Positions 1 to 20,221 of a stretch of 64,000 nucleotides of DNA are shown piece after piece. Source of the stretch: Macrostomum hystrix (taxonomy: Eukaryota > Platyhelminthes > Macrostomidae); NCBI GenBank assembly GCA_950097015.1, contig CATNEN010000011.1, forward strand, positions 6,567,001 to 6,631,000. The letters run 5' to 3'. The notes beneath the pieces are model-generated. The model saw only the letters and a program-made list of their open reading frames with translations, did not search any database and was not told the DNA's origin. Both the position numbers and the translations under genes were made by a program. Positions within the stretch are counted from its first letter, which is position 1. The number at the start of each line of letters is the position of its first letter.

Positions 1-2
1 TT

Positions 3-6391
<6,389 letters not shown>

Positions 6392-7047
6392 AAGAAAGTA
6401 CTAACTCGAACTGGCGCCTTGTGTTCAGTGGCTGCGAACATTACTTGCAAGTTTCTACTCGCCGATCCTCTCTCCGCTGCTCCCGGCACCATTTTTTGCC
6501 TAGCGCGCACCTATTGCGCAGCTCTCTCGGTCTCTTCTTTAATCTGTATTATGTCGCTGCATTTCACAATAATCAACTTTTGTTTTGCGCGCTAACTCTC
6601 AGCCGTCATTCTTTTTTTCCTAAGCCCTCCTCGTCTGGTCCTTCCCTAATGAATGCACGGCGGTTCTCTTGTTGTTTGTCTATTATCTATTTTTCTCCGT
6701 TTATTATGTTCGGCTCTGGTTATTTGTTGATCATCTTTGTGTAAGAATAAGTGCTTACTTAGCCCCGGTAAAAGACAAGTGAAATGTTGAAGCGATAAGC
6801 AATGTTCAAGCTTGAAATACAACTTCATGGCTATTGCAGCTGCGCCTTCAGGTTAATGGCGATCGTTGGCCCCGCAATTGTTCTATTTTTTAATAAGACA
6901 AACTGAAACTACCGATTGCCTTGATGGTCTTGCTTCATTGTTGCTTCATTTATTGCCTGTCATCAATTGGAGCTTATTAAGCTCGATAACAGTCGATGAT
7001 AAATTCGGATACAGTGCTACTTCTCCGGCAAAACACTCACTACGTTC
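6392..7047. other. PRMT1 3' flank
   Basis: Presumed 3' UTR and downstream DNA of PRMT1. No clean AATAAA is seen near the stop; AATAAG occurs near 6747 and 6892. A 107-codon open frame at 6421-6744 is pyrimidine-rich and has no recognisable features, so I do not call it a gene. Confidence 0.4.
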
Positions 7048-8958
7048 CCCTCAGTTTCAGTTCAGTACAGTACATTCCTCTCAGTGTCTGTTCAGTACAG
7101 TACATTCCTCTCAGTGTCTGTTCAGTACAGTACATTTCCCTCTGTGTCAGTTCAGTACATTCCTCTCAGTATCAGTTCAGTACAGTACATTCCTCTCAGT
7201 GTCTGTTCAGTACATTCCTCTCAGTGTCTGTTCAGTACATTCCTCTCAGTGTCTGTTCAGTACAGTACATTTCCCTCTGTGTCAGTTCAGTACATTCCTC
7301 TCAGTGTCAGTTCAGTACAGTACATTCCTCTCAGTGTCAGTTCAGTACATTCCTCTCAGTGTCTGTTCAGTACATTCCTCTCAGTGTCTGTTCAGTACAT
7401 TCCTCTCGATGTCTGTTCAGTACATTCCTCTCAGTGTCTGTTCAGTACAGTACATTCCTCTCAGTGTCTGTTCAGTACAGTACATTTCCCTCTGTGTCAG
7501 TTCAGTACATTCCTCTCAGTGTCTGTTCAGTACATTCCTCTCAGTGTCTGTTCAGTACATTCCTCTCAGTGTCTGTTCAGTACATTCCTCTCAGTGTCTG
7601 TTCAGTACATTCCTCTCAGTGTCTGTTCAGTACAGTACATTTCCCTCTGTGTCAGTTCAGTACATTCCTCTCAGTGTCAGTTCAGTACAGTACATTCCTC
7701 TCAGTGTCAGTTCAGTACATTCCTCTCAGTGTCTGTTCAGTACATTCCTCTCAGTGTCTGTTCAGTACATTCCTCTCGATGTCTGTTCAGTACATTCCTC
7801 TCAGTGTCTGTTCAGTACATTCCTCTCAGTGTCTGTTCAGTACATTCCTCTCAGTGTCTGTTCAGAACATTCCTCTCAGTGTCTGTTCAGTACATTCCTC
7901 TCAGTGTCTGTTCAGTACATTCCTCTCAGTGTCTGTTCAGTACATTCCTCTCAGTGTCTGTTCAGTACATTCCTCTCAGTGTCTGTTCAGTACATTCCTC
8001 TCAGTGTCTGTTCAGTACAGTACATTTCCCTCTGTGTCAGTTCAGTACATTCCTCTCAGTGTCAGTTCAGTACAGTACATTCCTCTCAGTGTCTGTTCAG
8101 TACATTCCTCTCAGTGTCTGTTCAGTACATTCCTCTCAGTGTCTGTTCAGTACATTCCTCTCGATGTCTGTTCAGTACATTCCTCTCAGTGTCTGTTCAG
8201 TACATTCCTCTCAGTGTCTGTTCAGTACATTCCTCTCAGTGTCAGTTCAGTACATTCCTCTCAGTGTCTGTTCAGTACATTCCTCTCAGTGTCTGTTCAG
8301 TACATTCCTCTCAGTGTCTGTTCAGTACATTCCTCTCAGTGTCTGTTCAGTACATTCCTCTCAGTGTCTGTTCAGTACAGTACATTTCCCTCTGTGTCAG
8401 TTCAGTACATTCCTCTCAGTGTCAGTTCAGTACAGTACATTCCTCTCAGTGTCAGTTCAGTACATTCCTCTCAGTGTCTGTTCAGTACATTCCTCTCAGT
8501 GTCTGTTCAGTACATTCCTCTCAGTGTCTGTTCAGTACAGTACATTCCTCTCAGTGTCTGTTCAGTACATTCCCCTCAGTTTCAGTTCAGTACAGTACAT
8601 TCCTCTCAGTGTCTGTTCAGTACATTCCTCTCAGTGTCTGTTCAGTACATTCCTCTCAGTGTCTGTTCAGTACAGTACATTCCTCTCAGTGTCTGTTCAG
8701 TACATTCCTCTCAGTGTCTGTTCAGTACAGTACATTCCTCTCAGTGTCTGTTCAGTACATTCCCCTCAGTGTCTGTTCAGTACAGTACATTCCTCTCAGT
8801 GTCTGTTCAGTACAGTACATTCCTCTCAGTGTCTGTTCAGTACATTCCCCTCAGTTTCAGTTCAGTACAGTACATTCCTCTCAGTGTCTGTTCAGTACAG
8901 TACATTCCTCTGTGTCAGTTCAGTACATTCCCCTCAGTGTAGGTTCAGTACATTCCTA
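7048..8958. repeat. 25/30-bp minisatellite between PRMT1 and CNOT6
   Basis: About 70-75 units with core CAGTACATTCCTCTCAGTGT. A short form is 25 bp; a long form has an extra CAGTA, giving 30 bp. Variants include CCCCTCAGTTTC and TCTCGATG. Blocks of short and long units recur in the same order, which indicates higher-order duplication. All three plus-strand frames stay open for about 640-700 codons as an artefact. Confidence 0.97.
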
Positions 8959-9157
8959 TTAACCTTGTCTTGTACATATTTACCTGTCGGTCATATGCAT
9001 TTCACCGATCAGTAAGTTTTCAATAACTTCAACGTATGATTCAGAAAGTATATTGCACTTTAGTGTAGCCTCGCTGACGCAGTTGAATTTAAATTGCACT
9101 TAAATTGCCATAGACAGTTGCAATCCTTCATGTGGTAGTCATTGGCAGAAACCTCGC

Positions 9158-9165
9158 TTATAAAG
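9158..9165 (+). promoter_or_regulatory. Candidate TATA box upstream of CNOT6-like gene
   Basis: TTATAAAG lies between the upstream array and the first coding exon, about 200 bp before a likely 5' UTR donor (AG|GTGAGA at 9363). The placement suits a core promoter, but no initiator element was identified, so this is inferred from position. Confidence 0.3.
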
Positions 9166-9189
9166 TTAGCAAATATGATCACAAGCCGA

Positions 9190-9362
9190 ATGGAAACCAA
9201 CAGTGAATAGCCGAACTGCAATTTCGGCTTCAACAAACTAGAAGTTCGGTCTGACAAACGTTGAAATCTGAAGCAATTCTCTGTTTAGACCGAGCTGGCT
9301 GGTCTGACCAATAGTGGAGCCCACCCGAAATGCGACAACCAATCCTAGCGCGTCATCAGCAG
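9190..9362 (+). other. Probable non-coding first exon of CNOT6-like gene
   Basis: A strong donor (CAG|GTGAGA, exon end 9362) is followed 64 nt later by an acceptor with pyrimidine tract (TTTCCCCAG, ending 9426). The start is a guess placed about 30 bp after the TATA-like motif. It carries no obvious ATG-initiated frame into the next exon. Confidence 0.35.
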
Positions 9363-9472
9363 GTGAGACATTTCTGTGTATCGGTGCTAGATAAAGAGAC
9401 GTACGTTTTTCCCTGACTTTCCCCAGTAGCCAACAAAACGCATCTTGAACGTTGCAGCAACAGCTAAAGGAA

Positions 9473-12400
9473 ATGCCAGTGTCAGTGGAGCCGACAGCCA
9501 CAATGAAGCCATTGCAGACGGCATCATACATCGAAAGCAATGCGACAGTCAGCAAGCTGTGGAAGATGCAACAAAGTCCGCCTGCGCTCGCCGATAACGG
9601 AGTCGAAACATCCCAAGAGGCAGAAATGTCAGTTAAGGTCATCAGTAATTTCGAAAACAGCAACAGCAGCAGCGTGCCGCTGGTCAGGAAGCGCAGAAAA
9701 GCTGAAGTTCTGCTCAGCACCCTCAGGGCCTTTCGCGAAGACGCCGTTGTCGAGCTCAGCGACAAGACTGGCAGCTCTCCAGTTGACTTCGGCTCAGCTG
9801 CACCTCCCAGACAGGTGCGATGGACCACCAACTGGTTCAGCAATTTCCCAGCCTACGGACTGCACTTAATTCCCAATAGCCCGGCGCTGCAGCATCAGCA
9901 GCTGCTTCATCGCCAGCAGCAGCAGCAGCAAGTTCACTACGCAAGCGGCTCTCCTATTGTGATGACTTCGTCGGTTGCTACGACAGTCACGGCCGGAGAT
10001 GTTGCCTCGGCTCATCATCGACATCATCAGCAGCACGTGGCCTCCTGCGCCGCTTGCAGATTCCAGCGTTCTCAGCAGCATCTCCGGCCCTGCCTGCAGC
10101 ACGGGCCGCACGCGGTGGCTTACATCTCCCAAGCTGGCAGCATCAACTGCTGCGCCCCCATCCTGCTGGGCTCGCCAGTCAGCCTGGACCTCAGCAGCAC
10201 TGATCGAGGCGTTCGGGCCGAGATGGCTTTCAACGGAGCTCAGGAGCCGGCCACCGCCGCGGCTGCAGCAAGGCCAGAGTTCCAGCAGCATCAGCAGCAG
10301 CAGCAGCAGTTGCAGCTCCGTTTCTCGCAGCAGCAGCAGCCAATCAGTCAGGAACTGCAGCTGAAGTCGCAGCCGTTTGTACAGGTTCGCAATCCGCTAT
10401 GCGTGCCCCGCCGCTCCGACTACCTCGCCTCTTGGCGAACCTGCATGGTGCCGATTCTGGATCTGGAGCAGTGTGAGTTTGCTCAGCAATCTAATTATCC
10501 CATTTCATTATTAGTTTACTGCCATTTAAATTCCAGTAATGTAACTTTAGTGCCATTCCAATGCCAGTTTAGTGTCATTCCAATGCCAGTTTAGTGTCAT
10601 TCCAATGCCAGTTTAGTGCCATTCCAATGCCAGTTTAGTGTCATTCCAATGCCAGTTTAGTGCCATTCCAATGCCAGTTTAGTGTCATTCCAATGCCAGT
10701 TTAGTACCATTCCAATGCCAGTTTAGTACCATTCCAATGCCAGTTTAGTACCATTCCAATGCCAGTTTAGTGTCATTCCAATGCCAGTTTAGTGTCATTC
10801 CAATGCCAGTTTAGTACCATTCCAATGCCAGTTTAGTGTCATTCCAATGCCAGTTTAGTGCCATTCCAATGCCAGTTTAGTGTCATTCCAATGCCAGTTT
10901 AGTGTCATTCCAATGCCAGTTTAGTGCCATTCCAATGCCAGTTTAGTGCCATTCCAATGCCAGTTTAGTGTCATTCCAATGCCAGTTTAGTGCCATTCCA
11001 ATGCCAGTTTAGTGTCATTCCAATGCTAGTTTAGTTTGATTCCAATGCCATTTGAAAGTGATTTTAATTTCTACATATTGCACGATTTACAGTTTTATAA
11101 AGTGCTTCTAGGATAAATAGCTAAAAACGTGTTGAAAACTTAAATCCCATTTTCCATATAGACTTAATCCTTTGCTGTAAAAGTACTTTACTTCCATATT
11201 AAGTACTATGGTGATTAATATGGGCTGGTCAGGTTAGCCATTTAATGCCTTTAACGGCAATTAATTTGTCTAGTTGTTTTCTAAAACTTAAAAAAGAATT
11301 GAAGAAGTTTTTTACGCGGATCAGTTTTTTGTTTCCATCGCCGAAGACAGTGACAAAGGTAGGACAATTAAGGCTTAAAATGCGGATGGGATGGGAAAAG
11401 GGGATTTGAAAGGTGCCGGCATGAGCAGACTATTAAATCCTAGCATTTTGGGCCATTAAATATGTCTTTTGCGTAGCCAGCATCCACAGGACACCATGGA
11501 CACCAGAGCCAATGCAAATGGACCGCCTACTCACGGGATTTACTAAACGCCTTAATCTCCCCCAACCACCCCAACTCAAAGCCCTTCCTGGCTCTCCTAA
11601 ACTCCTGACTCAGCTTTGACACGTCTGGTACTTAACGACTAAATGTCGAGTTTTTTTAGAAGAAAAATTCTATCGTTGGCCCACTCTCATTGTTTCTAAG
11701 CAGGAAATGACAGGCGATGAAAAGGGGCGCCCTGCTACAGGTGGGATTTTTGAGAGCGATTCGTGTCACGTTTCATCGCGCCATGAATTCTGCAAATGCT
11801 TTGGGCACTGATGGCTCTGTGACATTTTTTGAACCCGCTGGCTCTGACTCTTTAACTCTCTCTCCCCTCTCTTCTATCTCGTTCTCTCTCTCCTCTCTCC
11901 TATCTCATTCTCTCTCTCCTCTCTCCCATCTCATTCTCTCCCTCCTCTCTCCCATCTCATTCTCTCCCCCCTCTCTTCTATCTCGTTCTCTCTCTCCTCT
12001 CTCCTATCTCATTCTCTGTGTCCTCTCTCCTATCTCATACTCTCTCTCCTCTCTCCTATCTCGTTCTCTCTCTCCTCTCTCCTATCTCATTCTCTCCCTC
12101 CTCTCTCCCTCCTCTCTCCTATCTCGTTCTCTCTCTCCTCTCTCCTATCTCATTCTCTCCCTCCTCTCTCCCTCCTCTCTCCTATCTCGTTCTCTCTCTC
12201 CTCTCTCCTATCTCATTCTCTCCCTCCTCTCTCCTATCTCATTCTCTCCCTCCTCTCTCCCTCCTCTCTCCTATCTCGTTCTCTCTCTCCTCTCTCCTAT
12301 CTCATTCTCTCCCTCCTCTCTCCTATCTCATTCTCTCTCTCCTCTCTCCTATCTCATTCTCTCCCTCCTCTCTCCCTCCTCTCTCCTATCTCGTTCTCTC

Positions 12401-15400
12401 TCTCCTCTCTCCTTCTCTCGTTTTTTTCAGCCCTCTACTCTCATCTCCATATTATCATCAACTTCTCTCTGATCCTCTCCCTCTTATTATCACTCTGTCT
12501 GGGCATATTCTCCTTTGTTCTTCCCAAAGTAAACTTGATCAGAAAAGGTCGAAACTATGGCTATTTTGTCGTGAACGTGCGTGCGATATTTTTGTATTGT
12601 TTATTCATTAATTCTCTTCTCCAACTCCAAAACTTCCAAATCCCACTCCCTAGCTCTCTCCCCTTCCTACAATAACCCACGACTCTCGAGGCCAGGCATG
12701 CGACTTGAGCTTGAGTTCGCCACCGCCGCCACCACGTGACAAAATCTAGAAGTTAAAAAAGAAATGGAAGTTGGGAATTGTTATATTTTGTCGACTGCGT
12801 ATCGGTTTTGACTATAAATTCGCGCTGTATGAAAGGAAGGGGGTCGGACTGAGGTGGCGCCTGAAAAATATCTGAGTCTAGTCTACAGCTGGGCTAGAGT
12901 TGAATCTTAGCGGAGGGATTTTGGCGGTCAAAACACGGCGGCTAGAAGCAGTTGAGTTAGTGTGTAGCTTCTCAGTCAATTGGCCTGTACATTCCGCATA
13001 CTGTACGCACCACCCCGTGCTAGCCAAGCATGCGGGACAGCTTTTAGCGCCATGGCTAGAGCTTTGGTCTACTGAACAAGACGTCGTGAGTTCGAATCTT
13101 AGCCTAAGGATGACAGTTTCTGTCCTAGAGCTAGACACTTGATTCCCAATGTAGAGCTCTGATGGGAGAGGATGGAGGGCAGACAGGGGAGAGGATGTAG
13201 GGAAGAGGATGGAGGGCAGAGAGGGGAGAGGATGTTGGGAAGAGAATGAAGGGCAGAGAGGGGAGAGGATGCAAAGCAGACAGGGGGAGGATGGAGATCA
13301 GAGAGGGGAGAGGATGGAGGGCAGAGAGGGGAGAGGATGGAGGGCAGAGATCGTGGAGAGGATGCAAAGCAGAGAGGGGGAGGATGGAGGGCAGAGAGGG
13401 GAGAGGATGGAGGGCAGAGAGGGGAGAGGATGGAGGGCAGAGAGGGGAGAGGATGGAGGGCAGAGAGGGGAGAGGATGGAGGGCAGAGAGGGGAGAGGAT
13501 GGAGGGCAGAGATCGTGGAGAGGATGCAAAGCAGAGGGGAGAGGATGGAGGGCAGAGAGGGGAGAGGATGGAGGGCAGAGAGGGGAGAGGATGGAGGGCA
13601 GAGAGGGGAGAGGATGGAGGGCAGAGAGGGGAGAGGATGGAGGGCAGAGAGGGGAGAGGATGGAGGGCAGAGAGGGGAGAGGATGGAGGGCAGAGAGGGG
13701 AAAGGATGGAGGGCAGAGATCGTGGAGAGGATGCAAAGCAGAGGGGAGAGGATGCAGGGCAGAGGGGAAAGGATGGAGGGCAGAGGGGAGAGGATGGAGG
13801 GCAGAGGGGAGAGAATGGAGAGCAGAGAGGGGAGTATTAGTTCGATGGCAGCAGGTGATAAGTGAGATTAATTGTGATCTTAAGCCAAGATCAACAAGAA
13901 GTGACATTGTCTGCCGAGTTAAGATATTCGCAGTTGAAAAAACGCAAACTTAAGAATGTTGGCTTGTTTGTGTCCAAGGTATCCTTATTTGAGTGCAGAG
14001 GTTGTCAAGTCGTAGTGCGAACTCGGTATTGAAAAGCGGTGCTTTGGGTCGCTGTCCTTTTTTAGTATCTAGAGCAAAAATCTACACTTAGCCGACTGAA
14101 TGAAATGGTGTGAGCTGAGTGAGGGCTGATTTTGAGCTGATAAACTAGAGATAAACGGTTATTTTGTACGTTTGTGACAGCGAGTGTACCACGAAGGTTT
14201 CTCTTGGATTTAAGCCAGCTTAGGCCAATGAGTAAGCTCTTGAGTTTGTAGGGCTGCTAAACTCCTTGTTGATTGTTCACACAGAAGGGGATCAACAACA
14301 GCAGCAGGTGCCTGGATGCGGCACCAATGCGTGTTTTCTTGCACTAATAGCTAATGCCGCGGGCAAGTTTTTGTTCGAGTAAAAAGTAGGGAAATCAATC
14401 CTATTGAACGAAAACAATTCGACTGATCCCACTATACCGACGGAAAGCTCATATAGCATTATGACCGATCTTAAACCTATATGACCGATCTTAAACTCTT
14501 ATGACCGATCTTAAACTCTTATGACCGATCAAAAACCTAAATGACCGATCTTAAACTCTTATGACCGATCTTAAACTCTTATGACCGATCTTAAACCTAT
14601 ATGACCGATAAAAAACCTAAATGACCGATCTTATAACTATATGACCGATTTTTAACGAATATGACCGATCTTAAAAACCCTTATGACCGATCTTAAACTC
14701 TTATGACCGATCTTAAACTCTTATGACCGATCTTAAACTCTTATGACCGATCTTAAACTTATATGACCGATCAAAAACCTAAATGACCGATCTTAAACTC
14801 TTATGACCGATCTTAAACTCTTATGACCGATCTTAAACTCTTATGACCGATCTTAAACCTATATTACCGATCAAAAACCTAAATGACCGATCTTATAACT
14901 ATATGACCGATTTTTAAACGAATATGACCGATCTTAAAAACCCTTATGACCGATCTTAAACCTATGTGACCGATCTTAAACCTATATTACCGATCAAAAA
15001 CCTAAATGACCGATCTTATAACTATATGACCGATTTTTAAACGAATATGACCGATCTTAAAAACCCTTATGACCGATCTTAAACCTATGTGACCGATCTT
15101 AAACCTATATGACCGATCTTAAACTTATATGACCGATCTTAAACCCTTATGACCGATCTTAAACCCTTATGACCGATTTCAAACCTATAATACCGATCAA
15201 AAACCTAAATGACCGATCTTAAACCCTTATGACCGATTTTAAACCTATATGACCGATCAAAAACCTAAATGACCGATCTTATAACTATATGACCGATTTT
15301 TAAACGAATATGACCGATCTTAAAAACCCTTTTGACCGATCTTAAAAACCATTATGACCGATCTTAAACCTATGTGACCGATCTTAAACCTATATGACCG

Positions 15401-18400
15401 ATCTTAAACTTATATGACCGATCTAAAACCCTTATGACCGATCTTAAACCCTTATGACCGATCTTAAACCCTTATGACCGATCTTAAACCCTTATGACCG
15501 ATCTTAAACCCTTATGACCGATTTCAAACCTATAATACCGATCAAAAACCTAAATGACCGATCTTAAACCCTTATGACCGATCTTAAACCCTTATGACCG
15601 ATCTTAAACCCTTATGACCGATTTCAAACCTATATTACCGATCAAAAACCTAAATGACCGATCTTATAACTATCTTACCGATTTTTTAACGAATATGACC
15701 GATCTCTATCCCATTTAAAATATCTTAAATATTTTATCCGCAACTGTAAATCTAAAACGTTAATGACCGTTGTTTAATTGTAAATGGTAAACTTTTTACT
15801 TATATTGAAATAATGGACCTAAAATGTGTATGATGAATTTGAAGAAGACTGAAGTTAAACCTTAATGAGTGATTTTAAGTGACCTATTTTAAACAATGAT
15901 AACGAAATTGATAGTTATCTATTAAATAAAATTACTGTCATCATGTAAAGAATTGTGTAATCTATGATGAAATTTGTCTACGTGGTTTATTGATTACAAA
16001 ATGCGTAGGACAATTTCATAGTCCTTAGCACGCTACAGCTGATTATTGTCCTTTATAGCACTTTTCAAATTCTAGAACCTTGTCAAAAATTTCCAGATTT
16101 GAGGCTCAGGAAATCCTAGGATTGGGATATTTTAATCAGCAGGGAATTTCTCTGGCATGCTACAAGGATTTAGTGTTCCGCCAGCAATCAATAGGGGATC
16201 AGAACAACGAGACAACTTTCCCCAATAGGGGAAGTCACTTGTTACTAGGGGAAGTGAAATTTTATTTTCTGGATTTAACCACATCACTTCCTCATCGCTA
16301 AGTATTCGAGTACCTGCCAGCAGACGAAACTGATATCTCTCACCTTATTGAGATGCTCACATGTCAGAATAAAAGTAGAATCCATAGGTTTAATGGTCAG
16401 TCTAATCGGTCGAAGGGTGTTGACTCAATAATTTGCACTTTTATCTAAACTGGCGTGTGTAAACTATAGAATGTTTTAATCAATAACTTTATTTGTGGAT
16501 AATAGCTGAGCCTGTTAAACTCTAGCAGAACCTGTTAGACACTGACAGAACCTGTTAGACAGTAGCAGAACCTGTTAGACACTGACAGAACCTGTTAGAC
16601 AGTAGCAGAAACTGTTAGACGCTAGCTGAGCCTGTTAGACAGTAGCTAAACCTGTTAGACAGTAGCTAAACCTGTTAGACAGTAGCTGAGCCTGTTAGAC
16701 AGTAGCTAAACCTGTTAGTCAGTAGCTGAGCCTGTTAGTCAGTAGCTGAGCCTGTTAGTCAGTAGCTAAGCCTGTTAGTCAGTAGCTAAGCCTGTTAGAC
16801 AGTAGCTAAACCTGTTAGACAGTAGCTGAGCCTGTTAGACAGTAGCTGAACCTGTTAGACAGTAGCAGAACCAGTTAGACATTGACAGAACCTTTTAGAC
16901 ACTAGAAGAACCTGTTAGACAGAAGCTGAGCCTGTTAGACAGTAGCTAAACCTGTTAGACACTAGCAGAAACTGTTAAACAGTAGCTGAGCCTGTTTACG
17001 TGGTTTATTTAGCTGAGCCTGTTACTGAACCTGTTAGACACTGAAATCCAATGCTTTCTAAACGCTCCAGTTGCCCAGATGAAGCCGCCCTGCCCAAAGT
17101 GGCGCCATCTGGCCAATCGCAGCGCAGGCAGTGTGCTGCTGTTCACTCTGATGTGCTACAACATTCTGAGCGATCAGTACGCTTCGCCTAAGAGCTACTG
17201 GTACTGCCCGCCATGGGCTTTGGCATGGTCTTTCAGGCGACAGGGAATTCTGGAGAACATTAGCGCCCACCTGCCAACTGTTGTGTGCCTACAGGTGAGT
17301 CAGATTATCTTCGCTAAAGTTATCTTTCATTAATTCATAAACAATAATCACGTCGAATTTACTACCTGCCTCCAGAGACCTGTCTGATATTCTCAGGGCA
17401 TATCACGTGACCTTAACAAGCCAAGCCAAACCTAGACACCTTGCTCATTGAAAAAGAACCGTACACAAAATCATCCACCTCATTCCCTGCTCTAAGCCAA
17501 TAGGAATCATGCAGAAAATCATCAACCTCACTCCTTGCCCTTATCCAATTAAACTATGCAAAAAGCCATCCACCTCATCCATTGCTCTCAGCCAATAAAA
17601 AACACGTAAAACGGCCCACCTCACTCCTTGCTCTTAGCCAATAGGAATCATGCGAAAAGTCACCTACCTCAATCCTATTTTTCAACCAACAAGAAACAAC
17701 AAGAAACCCACCTCACTCGTGAAACTTCAGCCCTTCCAGCCTTAGCAGGTAAAGACGAAAACCAATCAAAACTTCATATCCTCATCTACTCAGGAAGTGG
17801 AGACGGAGCAGTACTACTCGTTCTTTCTGCCGCATTTGACTCGTCGCGGCTATGACGGCATTTTTTCGCCAAAGTCGCGCGCAAAAACCATGGACGACCG
17901 GCTGAGGAAACGAGTCGACGGATGCGCAATCTTCTGGAAGAGAAGCGAGTGAGTAAAGAGCTGGCGCCCTGTTGAAGGGTTCGTTTGAAATCGATTCGGG
18001 AATTATGACTACATAGTCCCCCCTGAGCTGAACTCAACAGCCATAGAAACATTTTTACGTGAATGAGTTATTGACTATTGCAATAGCTATATTCTCAAAG
18101 TTACTATGGGGTGGGGTATGGGGGACACTTTGCTCTCGTAGATTTCCATTGTTGATTAGTTCCTATAAGAAAGGGGGAATTTATTTTGAGAGCAGTTCTT
18201 GACCAGATCACATGACTCAATGCATGCTATGGTATTGTATTGCTTGCATTGGAATCTAGGCTGAAATTATAGAGAAAATGACCTAATGCGAGAAGGCAGC
18301 TGTGAAAATCACCCGCATTGGGTGCCATTAAGATTATAAAATTTAATGTAATATAACTAGTTGTCTAACAAATGAAAAACTCTTGGAAAAAAACTAACGA

Positions 18401-20147
18401 ACTTCTCTAAGTGTCAGCTATCCGTTAAAAATATGTTTCCTTTTTAACGAAGTTACATAAAGTTTTTAACGATCTAGTGTTCTCAAGAGTTATCTGAAGA
18501 ATAAATTTAAATTCAATGATCCCAACTCGAAATTGAGCACAGATTTAGCCTTGTCGAAGAGCACGTTATTGAGTTCAGTCAGCAATACCTTGAGCACTGT
18601 TGGACTCAGCAGCATCAGCAGTGCAGCCCAGACGAGTCTCAGCCATCTTCGCCCAGTCCGTTTCGTGGAAAAGCATCCAGCGAGATATTCAACCGAGTGA
18701 CCGTGCGCGACAACATCGCCCTGGCTGTTGTCCTGACGCCGATGTCCAAGGACGGCTCAAGCTCTGACAGCCGCGACACCAGCCTGATGGTTTGCACCTC
18801 CCACATGCACTGGGATCCACAGCACTCTGATGTCAAGCTGATCCAGACTGTCGTGCTGACCAGCGCACTGGCTGCCAAGATCAAACAGTTCAGGGCTTCG
18901 ACCGGGGCCGCCTCGCTACCGTTGGTCCTCTGCGGCGATTTCAACTCGCTGCCTGATTCTGGTGAGCCGACTGACCCAGCTCTGTTTCTGTTCACCTGTT
19001 AGACAGCAGGGTCACCTGTTAGGCAGGAGTGTCACCTGTTAGGCAGGAGTGTCACCTGTTAGACAGCAGGGTCACCTGTTAGGCAGGAGTGTCACCTGTT
19101 AGACAGCAGGGTCACCTGTTAGACAGGAGTGTCACCTGTTAGACAGGAGTGTCACCTGTTAGATAGGAGTGTCAACTGTTAGACAAAAGTGTCACCTGTT
19201 AGACTGGGGTGTTACCTGTTAGGCAGGAGTGTCACCTGTTAGACAGCAGGGTCATCTGTTAGACAGAAGTGTCACCTGTTAGACTGGGGTGTCACCTGTT
19301 AGGCAGGAGTGTCACCTGTTAGGCAGGAGTGTCACCTGTTAGACAGCAGGGTCATCTGTTAGACAGAAGTGTCACCTGTTAGACAGGAGTGTCACCTGTT
19401 AGACAGGAGTGTCACCTGTTAGACAGGAGTGTCACCTGTTAGACAGGAGTGTCACCTGTTAGACAGGAGTGTCACCTGTTAGACAAAAGTGTCACCTGTT
19501 AGACTGGGGTGTTACCTGTTCCATCAAAATGTTACATATCAATTCTCCTATTAAGTAGGCCTACTGAGACTTGCAAATAAAAAATAACATGAAAAAATTG
19601 CGGCAAACACAAGCATCGAACAACATTGAGCTGGAAAACATTTTAGCTCCCATTCGCTTTTATTTTCTAAATCCCTTTTATGTTATTGACCAGAGAATAA
19701 ATATTTTTAGATCAGTTATTATTACTAAGCCTACTTAACTGTGCTTTAATCCAAATTCAATCCAAAGCTAACATTCAATTATCACAACTGTCAAATCCAT
19801 GGAGGAATAGCGAAATATATTCGCCCTCAAAGTCTTTTTGTTCTGAATTTCTACAAAATGAGCGTCATTCTTATTTTAAAGGACAGAAAGTACTCGGCTT
19901 GAGAATTTGCTGCTCGGAATTTCCAGTAAAATTCTCCCCCTTTTTCCGCACACTTAATATTCGGGATAAATTTAAAAAAATTATTACAAAATTTTCTCAA
20001 GGCGTGATCGAGTTTCTGAATCAGGGTTCGGTTGAGCGCGATCATCCGGAATTTCGCCGACTCGGTCGAGATCCCTCGCTTGATGGCCTGAAACTGCCGA
20101 TGGAGCAGAATTCGACTGACTGCCACTCGCCAACTGAGTCTTCCTTG

Positions 20148-20221
<74 letters not shown>

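Noticed and set aside
6866-9015. Three overlapping 640-700-codon frames
   Set aside because: All derive from the 25/30-bp array; three frames open simultaneously with the same peptide words shows an artefact.
9238-9843. 201-codon minus frame opposite CNOT6 exon 1
   Set aside because: It is antisense to a coding exon with good splice and phase support; codon-bias shadow.
14461-15705. CRISPR-like array of conserved core plus variable spacers
   Set aside because: The genome is eukaryotic, the repeat is only 10 bases, and the spacers are short, recurrent variants of each other rather than unique sequences.
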